DNA of 64,000 bases from Verrucomicrobiaceae bacterium (GTDB lineage Bacteria; Verrucomicrobiota; Verrucomicrobiia; Verrucomicrobiales; Verrucomicrobiaceae). The notes beneath the pieces are model-generated. The model had not been told where the DNA came from. It saw only the letters and a program-made list of their open reading frames with translations, and did no database searches. The DNA lies in contig JADJPW010000002.1 in NCBI GenBank assembly GCA_016713035.1, forward strand, positions 248,001-312,000. Reading direction: 5' to 3'. A program made the translations under genes and the position numbers. Each line of letters starts with the position of its first letter. The first letter of the stretch is position 1. Below are positions 7,484 to 15,533 of the stretch, piece after piece.

Positions 7484-8878
7484 TTAGGGTTTCTTCGGGC
7501 GCACGCGGTAGATGGTGGTGGCACGGCCGGGCTGAAGCTCTGCTTTGATGTCGATGCCACGGGTGATCATCTCATGGTAACGCTGGCCGGTGCATTCAAT
7601 GAAATTGAAGGCTCCCCACTGGAGGCTGCGGGTGTCGGAGAAGCCTGCGGTGGAGGCCACGGCGGTGAGCACCTCACTGACGGGCGCGGGGCCGCGATCC
7701 TGGGGGTGAGTCATCTCAAAGGCGAAGGCGGCTCCGGCGCTGGGGAGCTTGATTTCCTCACCGGCCTTCACTTCGTCACTGGGGTGGAATTTGTTGGGGA
7801 AGATGAGGTAGCTCTTTTGCTCACCATCGGTGTAGTAGAGGCGGAGGTGGGCGTCTTTGGCGAGCTTAAGGGTCACGCTCATGCGCTCACCGACGACGTA
7901 GTCGGTCTTGTCCGTGGTGAGAGTGATGCCGACATCGCCTGCGAGTGAGGCGGCATTGGCGAGGATCACGGGCGGTTGTGGAGCCGGAGGCTGGGCCAGC
8001 GGCGTGCCTGCGGGTGCGGTGGGTCCGAGCAGGTCTTTCAGACTGAGGCGGGCGTCGCCCTCAATCTGTGGGGTCTGCTTCTTCGGGTTCGACGTGCGGC
8101 TCATGCGCTGGGTGATGTCACTGCGGATGGGCTCGTAGAGCTTCTCCAGCGGCACGCTCTCACCGCGCTCGCTGAGGGCTTTTTCCAGAGCGAGGCGGAA
8201 GTAGCCGCCTTTCACGCCGTCCTCGCGTGCCAGTTCGTGGGAAGCGCAGGCGGCCAGCAGGACGTGCTGGGTGTTCGTTGTGGGGGCCTTCATGGCAGTG
8301 CTGATGCTGAGATTCCGGTAGATTTCCTGCGGGCGGCCAAAGCCGAGGTCGAGGTATTTGCCACCCTCGGCGGCATCACTCTCCACGCCGCGTGTGCCGG
8401 TGCCAGAGTGGCAGCACTCCAGGATGATGGTGAGACGGTTGGTCTTGAGCTTGGAGAAGTCACTGCGCAGCACGTCATCGCTGAGCCAGGAGTCCGGGCT
8501 GGTGGCGGTCATATCGACGGTGCAGAGAGCCTCGTCGGCATCGTCACGCTCATCGCCATCCATGTCGGGCACCTGGGTGCCGTGGCCGGAGTAAAAAAGC
8601 ACCGCCGCATCGCCTGGCTGCGCTTTGCCCACGAGATGTTCGGCGATGGCCTTGCGCAGCGCTGGCGTGGTAACTTCACCGTCCTTCAGGCGCAGGATGT
8701 TCGCCGCTGGGAAGCCGAAGCGGCTGGTGAGGATCTGCGCCATGGCATCGCCATCGGCGTTGCAGCCTTTGAGATCGTTGGCGGTGCCAGGGTAGTCATT
8801 GACGGTGGCGATCACGGCATACTGCGCGGCGTGAAGCGGCGCGGTGAGAAGTGCGAGGGTGAGGAGGAGCGGTTTCAT
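7484..8878 (-). CDS. Caspase family (peptidase C14) protein with DUF4384-like C-terminus
   Basis: This intact 464-residue exported protein begins MKPLLLTLALLTAPLHAAQ. The metacaspase-like catalytic domain covers about residues 20-260, with ALCTVDMTAT preceding the cleft, the histidine in LFYSGHGTQ and the cysteine in IILECCHSGTGTRG. Residues about 310-420 (VGERMSVTLKLAKDAHLRLY and onward) resemble DUF4384, which often accompanies secreted bacterial caspases. It differs from the other two caspases in sequence, tail and lack of an upstream CAATCAAA box. REP clusters lie directly upstream and downstream. The substrate is unknown. Confidence 0.9.
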   Translation of the reverse strand: MKPLLLTLALLTAPLHAAQYAVIATVNDYPGTANDLKGCNADGDAMAQILTSRFGFPAANILRLKDGEVTTPALRKAIAEHLVGKAQPGDAAVLFYSGHGTQVPDMDGDERDDADEALCTVDMTATSPDSWLSDDVLRSDFSKLKTNRLTIILECCHSGTGTRGVESDAAEGGKYLDLGFGRPQEIYRNLSISTAMKAPTTNTQHVLLAACASHELAREDGVKGGYFRLALEKALSERGESVPLEKLYEPIRSDITQRMSRTSNPKKQTPQIEGDARLSLKDLLGPTAPAGTPLAQPPAPQPPVILANAASLAGDVGITLTTDKTDYVVGERMSVTLKLAKDAHLRLYYTDGEQKSYLIFPNKFHPSDEVKAGEEIKLPSAGAAFAFEMTHPQDRGPAPVSEVLTAVASTAGFSDTRSLQWGAFNFIECTGQRYHEMITRGIDIKAELQPGRATTIYRVRPKKP

Positions 8879-8901
8879 GGGATTGCGTAGGATTGGGAAC
8901 T

Positions 8902-8968
8902 CGTTTGTTGTTCACGCTTTAGCGTGTTCTGGGAGGCGGGGAATCACGCTGAAGCGTGAACAACGTAC
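8902..8968. repeat. REP pair
   Basis: TTTGTTGTT-CACGCTTTAGCGTG and an inverted CACGCTGAAGCGTG-AACAACGTAC unit lie between the small secreted protein gene and the caspase gene. Confidence 0.85.
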
Positions 8969-8978
8969 TTCTGGATCG

Positions 8979-9536
8979 TCAGGGCTTGGGGGGTGATTGC
9001 ACAGCGGGTGAATTTTTCTCAAAGCAACTCAGTGCGGTGCATCCCGCGCGGATGGCGGCTTGGATCGCAGCGGTTTCTGCGGCACTGAGAGCTGGCACCG
9101 CCTGCTCCTGCAGCCAGCCACGCAGGAAATCGGCGGCACGCTGCGGCTGTGGGGCTTTGTCATGCCAAAGCTGGGAGAAGAAAGCCACCGTGGCCGCACT
9201 GAGCGCTTTTTGGCGATGCAGATGGTTCAGTAGATCACAGGCTTCGGCTGGCGAAGTGGCCTTGACCTCAATCGCATGGGTGGACAGTGCCAGCCAGAGA
9301 GCGAGGGCATTCCGTGGCTGCTCCAGGGCTGCCTTGTTTTCCTGCGCATCGCCAAACGACTGATGCAGGCTCCAGGAGCGGAGGCGCTGCATGGCCGCGA
9401 CTTCAGCCGGAGATGCCAAGTCCGCTAAAGCCTTGCTGGCTGAGTATTCCGCTGGCTGTGCGGGTGGAGCGAAGGTGGTCTCCTTGGCGATGAGTGTCGC
9501 AGTGGGAAGAAGGAGGCAGAGAAGGAAGCGTTTCAT
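8979..9536 (-). CDS. Hypothetical secreted alpha-helical protein
   Basis: The 185-residue protein has an N-terminal signal (MKRFLLCLLLPTATLIAK). The rest looks alpha-helical and Ala/Leu/Gln-rich, without a domain I recognise. Its start is set by promoter P3, whose -10-like box ends only 10 nt before the ATG, so the transcript may have almost no leader. Membership in the caspase/SUMF1 cluster and the shared promoter suggest an envelope role. Nothing in the sequence gives a function. Confidence 0.7.
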   Translation of the reverse strand: MKRFLLCLLLPTATLIAKETTFAPPAQPAEYSASKALADLASPAEVAAMQRLRSWSLHQSFGDAQENKAALEQPRNALALWLALSTHAIEVKATSPAEACDLLNHLHRQKALSAATVAFFSQLWHDKAPQPQRAADFLRGWLQEQAVPALSAAETAAIQAAIRAGCTALSCFEKNSPAVQSPPKP

Positions 9537-9546
9537 GGCTGACTAC

Positions 9547-9574
9547 TGAATCGACAGGGCGGCTGATTTGATTG
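9547..9574 (-). promoter_or_regulatory. Putative ECF-type promoter (P3)
   Basis: On the minus strand this reads CAATCAAA, 13 nt, CGATTCA, matching P2 and P4 exactly in both boxes. Upstream it shares TTCATG with P1. It ends 10 nt before the ATG at 9536, so transcription would start almost at the start codon. Confidence 0.62.
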
Positions 9575-9687
9575 CATGAATCGCTGCGGTCGAATGAGCC
9601 CATTTATTTCCGAATGAGAATCAATGGAGGGCAGGATGCCGAAATTGCCCTCCCGCGCAGGAATCGCCCTGAAGGCCGGAGGCTTGA

Positions 9688-9753
9688 GTACGTTGTTCAC
9701 GCTTTAGCGTGTCTCAAGCGTCATCAGAGCACGCTAAAGCGTGAACAACGAAC
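9688..9753. repeat. REP pair
   Basis: GTACGTTGTT-CACGCTTTAGCGTG and the inverted CACGCTAAAGCGTG-AACAACGAAC unit. The preceding GGAGGCTTGAGT and the following bases match the REP at 10702-10768, showing that REP and adjacent gene 3' end were duplicated together. Confidence 0.88.
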
Positions 9754-9776
9754 AAATTGAACAGCCTGGTTGGCGG

Positions 9777-10604
9777 TTAGCGAATGCTGACCAGTTGTCC
9801 GGTGGACGATTCGATCAGGTCGCCGCCGACCTCGTAGCGATATGAGTAGGATTCGAGTTGGCCTGGGATCTCGGTGCTCAGCATGGTGTCATAGATCGTG
9901 CGCACAGACTGACCTAAACGATTGGTGTCGCGATTGGTGAGCTTCCAGTTCCAGACGTTCACGCTTCGGCCGAGCGCAGCAACCAGTCTGCTGCCTGCTG
10001 GTTTAAGTTTGAGGGCATAGCCACTGGCAGAGCCAGAAAATGAAACCTCAGGTGCCCCAATGCCTGTGAAGGTGTCGATAAAGCATCCATATTGTGAGTG
10101 CAGTCGGACAGGCATGTTTCCCATGATGATATTTTGAAACCAGGAAAACGGCTCAACTAAGCCACCAAAAAATCCGCCCACCTGACAAGGAATGCCGTTC
10201 AACGTTTGATGGACCCTGGCACCATAAACTCCTGGTCTTGTAAGAGAATAGGTGATGGTCGTTTGGAGGGTGCCTGCGCGTTGGTTTCTTGGATCAGAAG
10301 CAGGCAGCATGTTGCTACCAACTTGTTTGGATGTGACAAGGCTGCCTGTATAAACGGCAGTGACCGACTTGCCGCCTGATTTCGACAAATGACGTTCAAT
10401 ACTGCCACCGTGCGGTGTGGTGAGTTCCGCTAATGTTGCTGCGGCAATAACAGGTTTGCAGAACATGCTAGGCGCTAAACTCATATCAATCTTGAGTGCT
10501 CCCCCGTCGCTCGCAGATTGAGTCGTGGCACATCCAGGAATGATTCCGGCAAGCCCGAGGCTTGCCAGGGCGAGGAATTCGCGGCGGGAGGGATCCGTGT
10601 TCAT
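9777..10604 (-). CDS. Tat-type lipoprotein, unknown family, copy A
   Basis: This 275-residue protein opens MNTDPSRREFLALASL with the twin-arginine SRREFLA and then the lipobox IIPGC near residue 25, so it is probably exported folded and lipidated. A conserved core includes VYTGSLVTSKQ and RAGTLQTTITY. The end, VNVWNWKL...YDTMLSTEIPGQLESYSY, is shared with copies B and C. I do not recognise the family. Bases 9777-9905 are almost identical to copy B while the middle has diverged. It belongs to a four-gene minus-strand array in the caspase cluster. Confidence 0.8.
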   Translation of the reverse strand: MNTDPSRREFLALASLGLAGIIPGCATTQSASDGGALKIDMSLAPSMFCKPVIAAATLAELTTPHGGSIERHLSKSGGKSVTAVYTGSLVTSKQVGSNMLPASDPRNQRAGTLQTTITYSLTRPGVYGARVHQTLNGIPCQVGGFFGGLVEPFSWFQNIIMGNMPVRLHSQYGCFIDTFTGIGAPEVSFSGSASGYALKLKPAGSRLVAALGRSVNVWNWKLTNRDTNRLGQSVRTIYDTMLSTEIPGQLESYSYRYEVGGDLIESSTGQLVSIR

Positions 10605-10636
10605 GAGTTTGAGGTAATGTAGGGTGTGGTTGTAAC

Positions 10637-10690
10637 TATTTGGTCACCGATAAGTCACACTGACCAATCGAAGATCGATACTTTGAAGGG
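10637..10690 (-). pseudogene. Remnant of a lipoprotein 3' end (like copy D)
   Basis: TTTGGTCACCGATAAGTCAC and the following bases up to about 10690 match the 3' end of the related lipoprotein gene at 12541-12590. No intact frame remains here. The simplest reading is that copy A was duplicated together with the tail of its upstream neighbour, as in the present copy C/copy D junction. Confidence 0.6.
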
Positions 10691-10701
10691 CGGAGGCTTG
10701 A

Positions 10702-10768
10702 GTTTGTTCTTCACGCTTTAGCGTGCTCCGAGCGGCATCAGAGCACGCTAAAGCGTGAGCAACGAATG
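10702..10768. repeat. REP pair
   Basis: GTTTGTTCTT-CACGCTTTAGCGTG and the inverted CACGCTAAAGCGTG-AGCAACGAA unit, downstream of copy B. It is a duplicate of the REP at 9688-9753, with a few changes in the arms. Confidence 0.86.
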
Positions 10769-10790
10769 AATGGAACGGACTGGCTGGCGG

Positions 10791-11618
10791 CTAGCGGATG
10801 CTGGCTAGTTGACCGGTGGACGATTCGATCAGGTCGCCGCCGACCTCGTAGCGATATGAGTAGGATTCGAGTTGGCCTGGGATCTCGGTGCTCAGCATAG
10901 TGTCATAGAATTGGCGCACGGGCTGGTCGCTTCGGTTAGTATTGCGTGTGCTTAGCTTCCAGTTCCAGACGTTCACGCTCCGACCGAGCGCAACAACGTG
11001 TTTGCTGCCTGCGGGTCTGAGTTTCAAAACCTCCGGACCAACAGTGGAAGAAAATGAAATCTCCGGAGAGCCAACACCTGTAGAGTTATTGATCATGCAA
11101 CCGTGAGCAGGACTCTCGAATCGAATTGGCACCCCATAGGCATCATCAAACATAAAAAATGGAGCGGCAAGGCCCGAAAAAAAGCCACTGGTCTGACACG
11201 GCACTCCATTGAGGGTTTGATGGGCTTTCACAGAAAAATTTCCTGCTTTGGCTGCGGTGTAGGTAATTGTGGTTTGGAGAACACCTGAGCGCTGCTGACT
11301 CGGATCATAAGTTGGCAGAGAGTGGTTATGCAATTGTTTGGAAGTGACAAAATTTCCCACAAAAACTACGGTGACTGACTTGCCACCTGATTTAGCTAAA
11401 AAACGCTCAATGCTGCCCCCTAGAGGAGTAATAAGACCAGATGCTGATGCTTCATTGGCGGCCTTGCAGAACTTCACCGGCACCAAGTCCCCAATGATGT
11501 GAATTTTGTAATCTGACACCGCCTGCGCGGATTGGTTGGTAGTACATCCAGGAATGACTCCGGCAAGACCGAGACTGGCCAGTGTGAGGAATTCGCGGCG
11601 AGAGGGGTCAGTGTTCAT
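10791..11618 (-). CDS. Tat-type lipoprotein, unknown family, copy B
   Basis: This 275-residue paralog of copy A has the same leader (MNTDPSRREFLTLASL, lipobox VIPGC). It shares VGNFVTSKQ, QRSGVLQTTITY and a C-terminus nearly identical to copy A (LSTEIPGQLESYSYRYEVGG). The middle third differs clearly from A. This alternation of near-identical ends and a divergent core suggests gene conversion or diversifying selection on a surface-exposed core. No known domain was recognised. Confidence 0.8.
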   Translation of the reverse strand: MNTDPSRREFLTLASLGLAGVIPGCTTNQSAQAVSDYKIHIIGDLVPVKFCKAANEASASGLITPLGGSIERFLAKSGGKSVTVVFVGNFVTSKQLHNHSLPTYDPSQQRSGVLQTTITYTAAKAGNFSVKAHQTLNGVPCQTSGFFSGLAAPFFMFDDAYGVPIRFESPAHGCMINNSTGVGSPEISFSSTVGPEVLKLRPAGSKHVVALGRSVNVWNWKLSTRNTNRSDQPVRQFYDTMLSTEIPGQLESYSYRYEVGGDLIESSTGQLASIR

Positions 11619-11713
11619 GAATTTGTATGAAATAGGTTCTAAGTGAAAACTGGGGGATCAAAGATAGGTGACATTGGGGAGACTAGCGCCATCTTTCTCA
11701 CGATTCACAGAAT

Positions 11714-12493
11714 CTAAGAAACGCTTACCAATTGCCCAGTTGAGGACTCTATGGACTTACCATTAATTTCTTTGTGATAAGAATAAGATAGTAGCTGCCC
11801 TGGAACCTTGGGGCTCAGCATTGTATCATAGGTTGTGTTGACTGATTGGCCGCCCCTATTCGCCAACTTGGAAACATGTTTCCAATTCCACACTGGCACT
11901 TGTCGCCCCAAGGCCGATACCCACTGATCCCCCATAAACTTGAGCTTAAATGTCTCTCCGCTGTTCGAGGCTGTGAAAGGAATTTCCGGCGCATTCATTC
12001 CACTATTGTATTCGACAAAGGCGAACATTCCCGTTGTGCTTAAGCGAATTGGTGTTTGAGGCCAACTAAACGGCATGGGTAATTCAACGAGGGGTTGTCC
12101 ATTGAGTTTAGCTTTCACGTTGACACCGATCAAGCCAGAGGCGGGTAACCTCCATGTATAGGTGACAGTCAATGATCCCATGCGTCGGTTGTCAGAATTC
12201 ACAATCATCACGCCGTCCGTTTTGGAGGCGCTAAGGAGACCCGAATAGACTGTGGATACTGAGGTGCGCCCTGACCCATCAAGAAAACTTCCCAAACTTT
12301 TGGCAAGGGGCGTCAATACGTCAGGTCTCAATGGTTTAATTTTCAAGGCGTATGGCAATCCGCTTTGATCATACGAATAATCCAAATTAGGCGCACGCGA
12401 AGAAGAGCTGGGCGCTACACAAGAACTCAAGCAACCAAGTGTGCTTGCTAATGATAGTGCGACAAATTCGCGACGGGAGGGATCAGTGTTCAT
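11714..12493 (-). CDS. Tat-type lipoprotein, unknown family, copy C
   Basis: The start is the ATG at 12493, which opens MNTDPSRREFVALSLA as in copies A and B. The frame continues 17 codons upstream without the conserved leader. About 259 residues, with the lipobox-like LGCLSSC. Shared motifs are VYSGLLSASK, MGSLTVTYTW, VPVWNWKH and YDTMLSPKVPGQLLSYSY. It is more diverged than A and B and has lower local G+C. The 3' end of copy D lies 48 nt upstream. Confidence 0.78.
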   Translation of the reverse strand: MNTDPSRREFVALSLASTLGCLSSCVAPSSSSRAPNLDYSYDQSGLPYALKIKPLRPDVLTPLAKSLGSFLDGSGRTSVSTVYSGLLSASKTDGVMIVNSDNRRMGSLTVTYTWRLPASGLIGVNVKAKLNGQPLVELPMPFSWPQTPIRLSTTGMFAFVEYNSGMNAPEIPFTASNSGETFKLKFMGDQWVSALGRQVPVWNWKHVSKLANRGGQSVNTTYDTMLSPKVPGQLLSYSYHKEINGKSIESSTGQLVSVS

Positions 12494-12540
12494 GAGTTTG
12501 TATAGTTTGTACGATAAAGGGAGTAGCTGAAACCATTTGG

Positions 12541-13314
12541 TCACCGATAAGTCACACTGGCCAAACGAAGCTCGATCTTTTGAAGATCGTGCGTTTTTTC
12601 GGTAAGGGTAAGCACTCTGCCAGGAACCTCGTCGCAGATTAGTGCTTCCTGCACCATCTCACCCGCATGAGCACGGCTTGAATGGCGGAATTTTGCACAG
12701 CTAACACGAGTTTGGGAAACAGGATCAAATTCGCTGATGGCGTTGGCCTTTATGGAAAATGGCCCGAAAGAATCGGAGACTCGGAATGAAACTGTCGGCA
12801 GCAATTCGATCATTCCACTGAACAGAAGAACTGTTTCACCGTTTCTTTTTAAAACTCTGCCGCCATCGCTCTGGATAGCATATAAATTGCCCGCCACCCC
12901 TGCAGCTGTGAGATTATCTGTCCGTTGTCCATTAACCCAAGCGCTGGCGGCAAGGCCGACAACCTCATCCTTGGAGCACATGAAAGGGCCGCCGCCCAAC
13001 TGATACACTTTTTCGACTCGTACTATGCCCATTCTTTGTTGGGATGGGTCAAATTGAGATGGGCTGACATCTTTTGATTTCGTGACACTGCCCGTGTAAA
13101 CGCAGGTCATCTGGCTGGCTTTGTGGAGAGCGAGAAACTTTTTGACGTTTCTCGCAATCTCCGTTTCAAGCTGCACCGGTTGATAGTACAGCATTCCATC
13201 TTTGACGAGCGGTTTGCCGTGTTTAGCGAGGTCAGGTGAGGTGCATTGGCACATGAGTGCTGCGCACAAAATAACGAGGCTGTTTTTTTTCAGATATGGG
13301 ACTGGAGTCTTCAT
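12541..13314 (-). CDS. Lipoprotein, distant paralog of the same unknown family, copy D
   Basis: The start is the ATG at 13314 (MKTPVPYLKKNSLVILCAALMCQC), a Sec-type lipoprotein signal instead of a Tat leader. The body keeps the family pattern VYTGSVTKSKDV, QQRMGIVRVEKVY and a C-terminal VPGRVLTLT. This suggests an exported beta-rich domain common to A-D. Family and function are not recognised. It lies directly downstream of the caspase gene at 13365, 50 nt away, and is probably cotranscribed with it. Confidence 0.76.
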   Translation of the reverse strand: MKTPVPYLKKNSLVILCAALMCQCTSPDLAKHGKPLVKDGMLYYQPVQLETEIARNVKKFLALHKASQMTCVYTGSVTKSKDVSPSQFDPSQQRMGIVRVEKVYQLGGGPFMCSKDEVVGLAASAWVNGQRTDNLTAAGVAGNLYAIQSDGGRVLKRNGETVLLFSGMIELLPTVSFRVSDSFGPFSIKANAISEFDPVSQTRVSCAKFRHSSRAHAGEMVQEALICDEVPGRVLTLTEKTHDLQKIELRLASVTYR

Positions 13315-13364
13315 GGTGGTATATGGAATAAGCGTGATGATTTCAGCGGCCGAAAAGAATGTCA

Positions 13365-14625
13365 TCAATAGAACGAGGACCTGTGGTCTTTGGCGCGACT
13401 TGGGCCGGACGCGGCCTTGAGGTTGTTGGTCTTACACTCGGTTTCATGATCACCCGGGACACTCATCTGGCTTTGCCCGCTCAATCCCAAGCTCTCCAGA
13501 GTGGCGGAGTCTAGCTTGCCAGTGAGTGGTAGATTTTGAGCTTGCTGATAAGCCAAGATCGCCCGCTGGGTGCCGGGGCCGGACTCGCCATCGGGGGTGC
13601 TGGTGTAGAGGCCGGCGGTTTTGAGCTTCTGCTGGGCTTGTTTGAGGATCTGGCTGCGGGAGTAGCGATTGTAGGCGGCGTAGGGGCCGGAGAGGTAGAG
13701 GGCATCCAGATCAAAGTAGCCACTGGCGGGCAGCGTTGGTATGGCGGGCTGTGGTGCTGTGGAGGGAGGGCTGGAAACGACGCTGGGCGGCTGAGGCATC
13801 GGCTGCGCAGCAGGTGCGGGGGGCGTGTCCGCTGCGGCGATGGGGGCTGCGGTTTCAGGCGTGAAGATGAAGTTGCGGAAGGGTTGGGTGCTGCCGTTGT
13901 AAAAAATGCGGGGCGCTTGGCGGCCACTGGTCTTTTGAATCACCGTGTCCTCCACGCGGCCAAACATCTCGAAGGAATGCACGCCGGGCTTTGGCATCTC
14001 TGCCAGAAGCGCACTGGTAAAGGGGCTGTGGTCATCTGCCTGCTCGACGCGATCCAAGGCTGGCTTGCCTGGGCTGGCGGAATAGACCACGAGGGTGGCC
14101 TCGCTCAACGTATCCTGTGCCAGGGCACCCAAACCACCACCACCTCCTGCGCTGCGGGTGGCCAGCCAAGAGCGGCCTTCCAGTGGATTGTCCCGGCAGC
14201 AGTCGAGAATGACCATGCGGGCGGGGACATTGATGCGCTTCAACTCGTCCAAGACATTGTCCAGGCTCACGGCCTGAGTCTTGAGCCTGAATCTCACGCT
14301 CCAGCTTGGCGTCCACAGGCACGAGGTAATTGGCCCCATCACTCTCGATGCCGTGCCCGGCATAATAAACCAGCACGGCTCTGGCATCAGCGGCCTTGGT
14401 TTTGAGACTCTCCAGCGCGGTGAGCATCTGCTCCACTCCGGCATTCGGCAAGGAAATGACGTCAAACTGGAGTTGCTTCAGTTTGGCGGCGACCGCCGTG
14501 GCATCATTGACGGCGGTATTTAGCTTCCGTGCGTGCTGGTAAGCATCATTCCCGATGACGAGGGCGATGCGCTCGGCGGCGTGGGTGGTCAAGGTGAGAC
14601 AGAGAAGCAGGAGTGTGGCTTTCAT
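13365..14625 (-). CDS. Caspase-like protein with PG-binding-type C-terminus (frameshifted)
   Basis: The start at 14625 (MKATLLLLCLTLTTHAAE) gives a signal peptide. The catalytic domain has ALVIGNDAYQHA, VYYAGHGIESDG and VILDCCRDNP. One extra base in CC at 14286-14287 shifts the frame; the sister gene at 3273-4606 reads EIQLKTQAVSL here. Downstream are APRIFYNGSTQPFRNF, a Pro-rich linker, and a PG_binding_1-like repeat (GPGTQRAILAYQQAQ, TGKLDSATLESLGL). Promoter P4 lies 29 nt upstream and overlaps the end of the anti-sigma gene. The likely role is an exported cysteine protease held at the cell wall. That role is inferred. Confidence 0.83.
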
Positions 14626-14654
14626 GGCTAAGGGAAATGAGGCTATCTAGAAGA

Positions 14655-14682
14655 TGAATCGTTGGCGAGATCTATTTGATTG
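14655..14682 (-). promoter_or_regulatory. Putative ECF-type promoter of the caspase gene (P4)
   Basis: On the minus strand this reads CAATCAAA, 13 nt, CGATTCA. The first box overlaps the last codons and stop of the anti-sigma-like gene (Ala-Ile-Lys-stop), so it is conserved although partly inside coding sequence. It starts the caspase/lipoprotein part of the cluster as a separate unit from sigma/anti-sigma. Confidence 0.65.
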
Positions 14683-15533
14683 CGTCTGGGCTGAGTTTTT
14701 TCTTCCATTCAGCGTACGCCTCCGGGCTGAGGGCATCCTCCGGCAGGCGCATCAGGAGCATGAGGGCGTCGGTTTTGTTTCCTGCGGCGGCTAGCGCCTG
14801 CATTTGAGCGAGGAGATCGGCGCTCAAAGGTGCGGCCCCAGGAAGAACCTGGAAGAGATGGGTATGGGGAGCTTTCTCACCCGTGGCGCTCAGGCTCTAG
14901 CGTCAACCTAGCACCCACTGGCAAAGGCGTCTCCACCAACCATGGAGACTGGATATCACTGGCACTGGCGAGCACCTTCCCGGTGCTATCGGTGATCTGG
15001 ACGGAGTAGGTTTTTCCGGGCGTGCCTTTCCACATCAGCGTGGGCTGGAGCAAGCGGGTCTCTGGCCCCGGGGCGATCCACTGCACGGCCTGCTCAGGGA
15101 AGGAGACGGGGCCGGATTTGAAGCCTGGATCAGGTGCCAAGCCCTGCTCCTGGAGGAAGAAAAAGCCCAGCACCACGGCCGCTGCGAGCGGCATGGCGAT
15201 GAGGCTGAAGCTCCGCCAGCGGGTGGCTGTACGTTGTCCCGTACGTTGTTCACGCTTTAGCGTGCTCTGGGAATCCGGCGGACACGCTAAAGCGTGAACA
15301 ACGTGCTCGGAGCGGGCTTCATCCAGCCGCCGGAGAACCTGCGCAGGCATTTCGGAGCCTGCGAAGGCGAGACGAGTGGTGAGAGATTGCAGTTCAGCGG
15401 CCTCGGTCCGCAGCTCTGGACGTGACTCAATGAGGTTCTGCCACGCAAGCTGATCTTCGGGCGTCAACTCACCTAGCGCAGCCAGCGTGAGCAGTTCGCG
15501 TTCTCGATCTGACATGTTCAGTGGGGCATTCAT
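14672..15533 (-). CDS. Membrane anti-sigma-like protein carrying an in-frame REP insertion (frameshifted near the end)
   Basis: It overlaps the sigma gene by 4 nt (ATGA), the usual sigma/anti-sigma arrangement. Residues 1-75 (MSDRERELLTLAALGELTPE) resemble a cytoplasmic anti-sigma region. Next come about 27 residues encoded by REP DNA (EHVVHALAC...STLKREQRT). A membrane segment (SLIAMPLAAAVVLGFFFL) and a periplasmic part follow. A frameshift at GG 14893-14894 truncates the long frame at 14877. The next frame continues LSATGEKAPHTHLFQVLPG to a stop at 14672. No zinc-binding HxxxCxxC motif is seen. Function as the ECF partner is inferred from position and topology. Confidence 0.76.
15227..15304. 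repeat. REP pair inside a coding sequence
   Basis: A partial arm (GTACGTTGTCCC) is followed by a full pair: GTACGTTGTT-CACGCTTTAGCGTG and CACGCTAAAGCGTG-AACAACGTG. The whole element lies within the anti-sigma-like gene and keeps its reading frame open, between the cytoplasmic region and the membrane segment. Confidence 0.9.

Noticed and set aside
2516..15304. REP repeats considered as a CRISPR array
   Set aside because: Units are paired inverted hairpins at irregular distances with no regular spacers, and lie between or inside genes.
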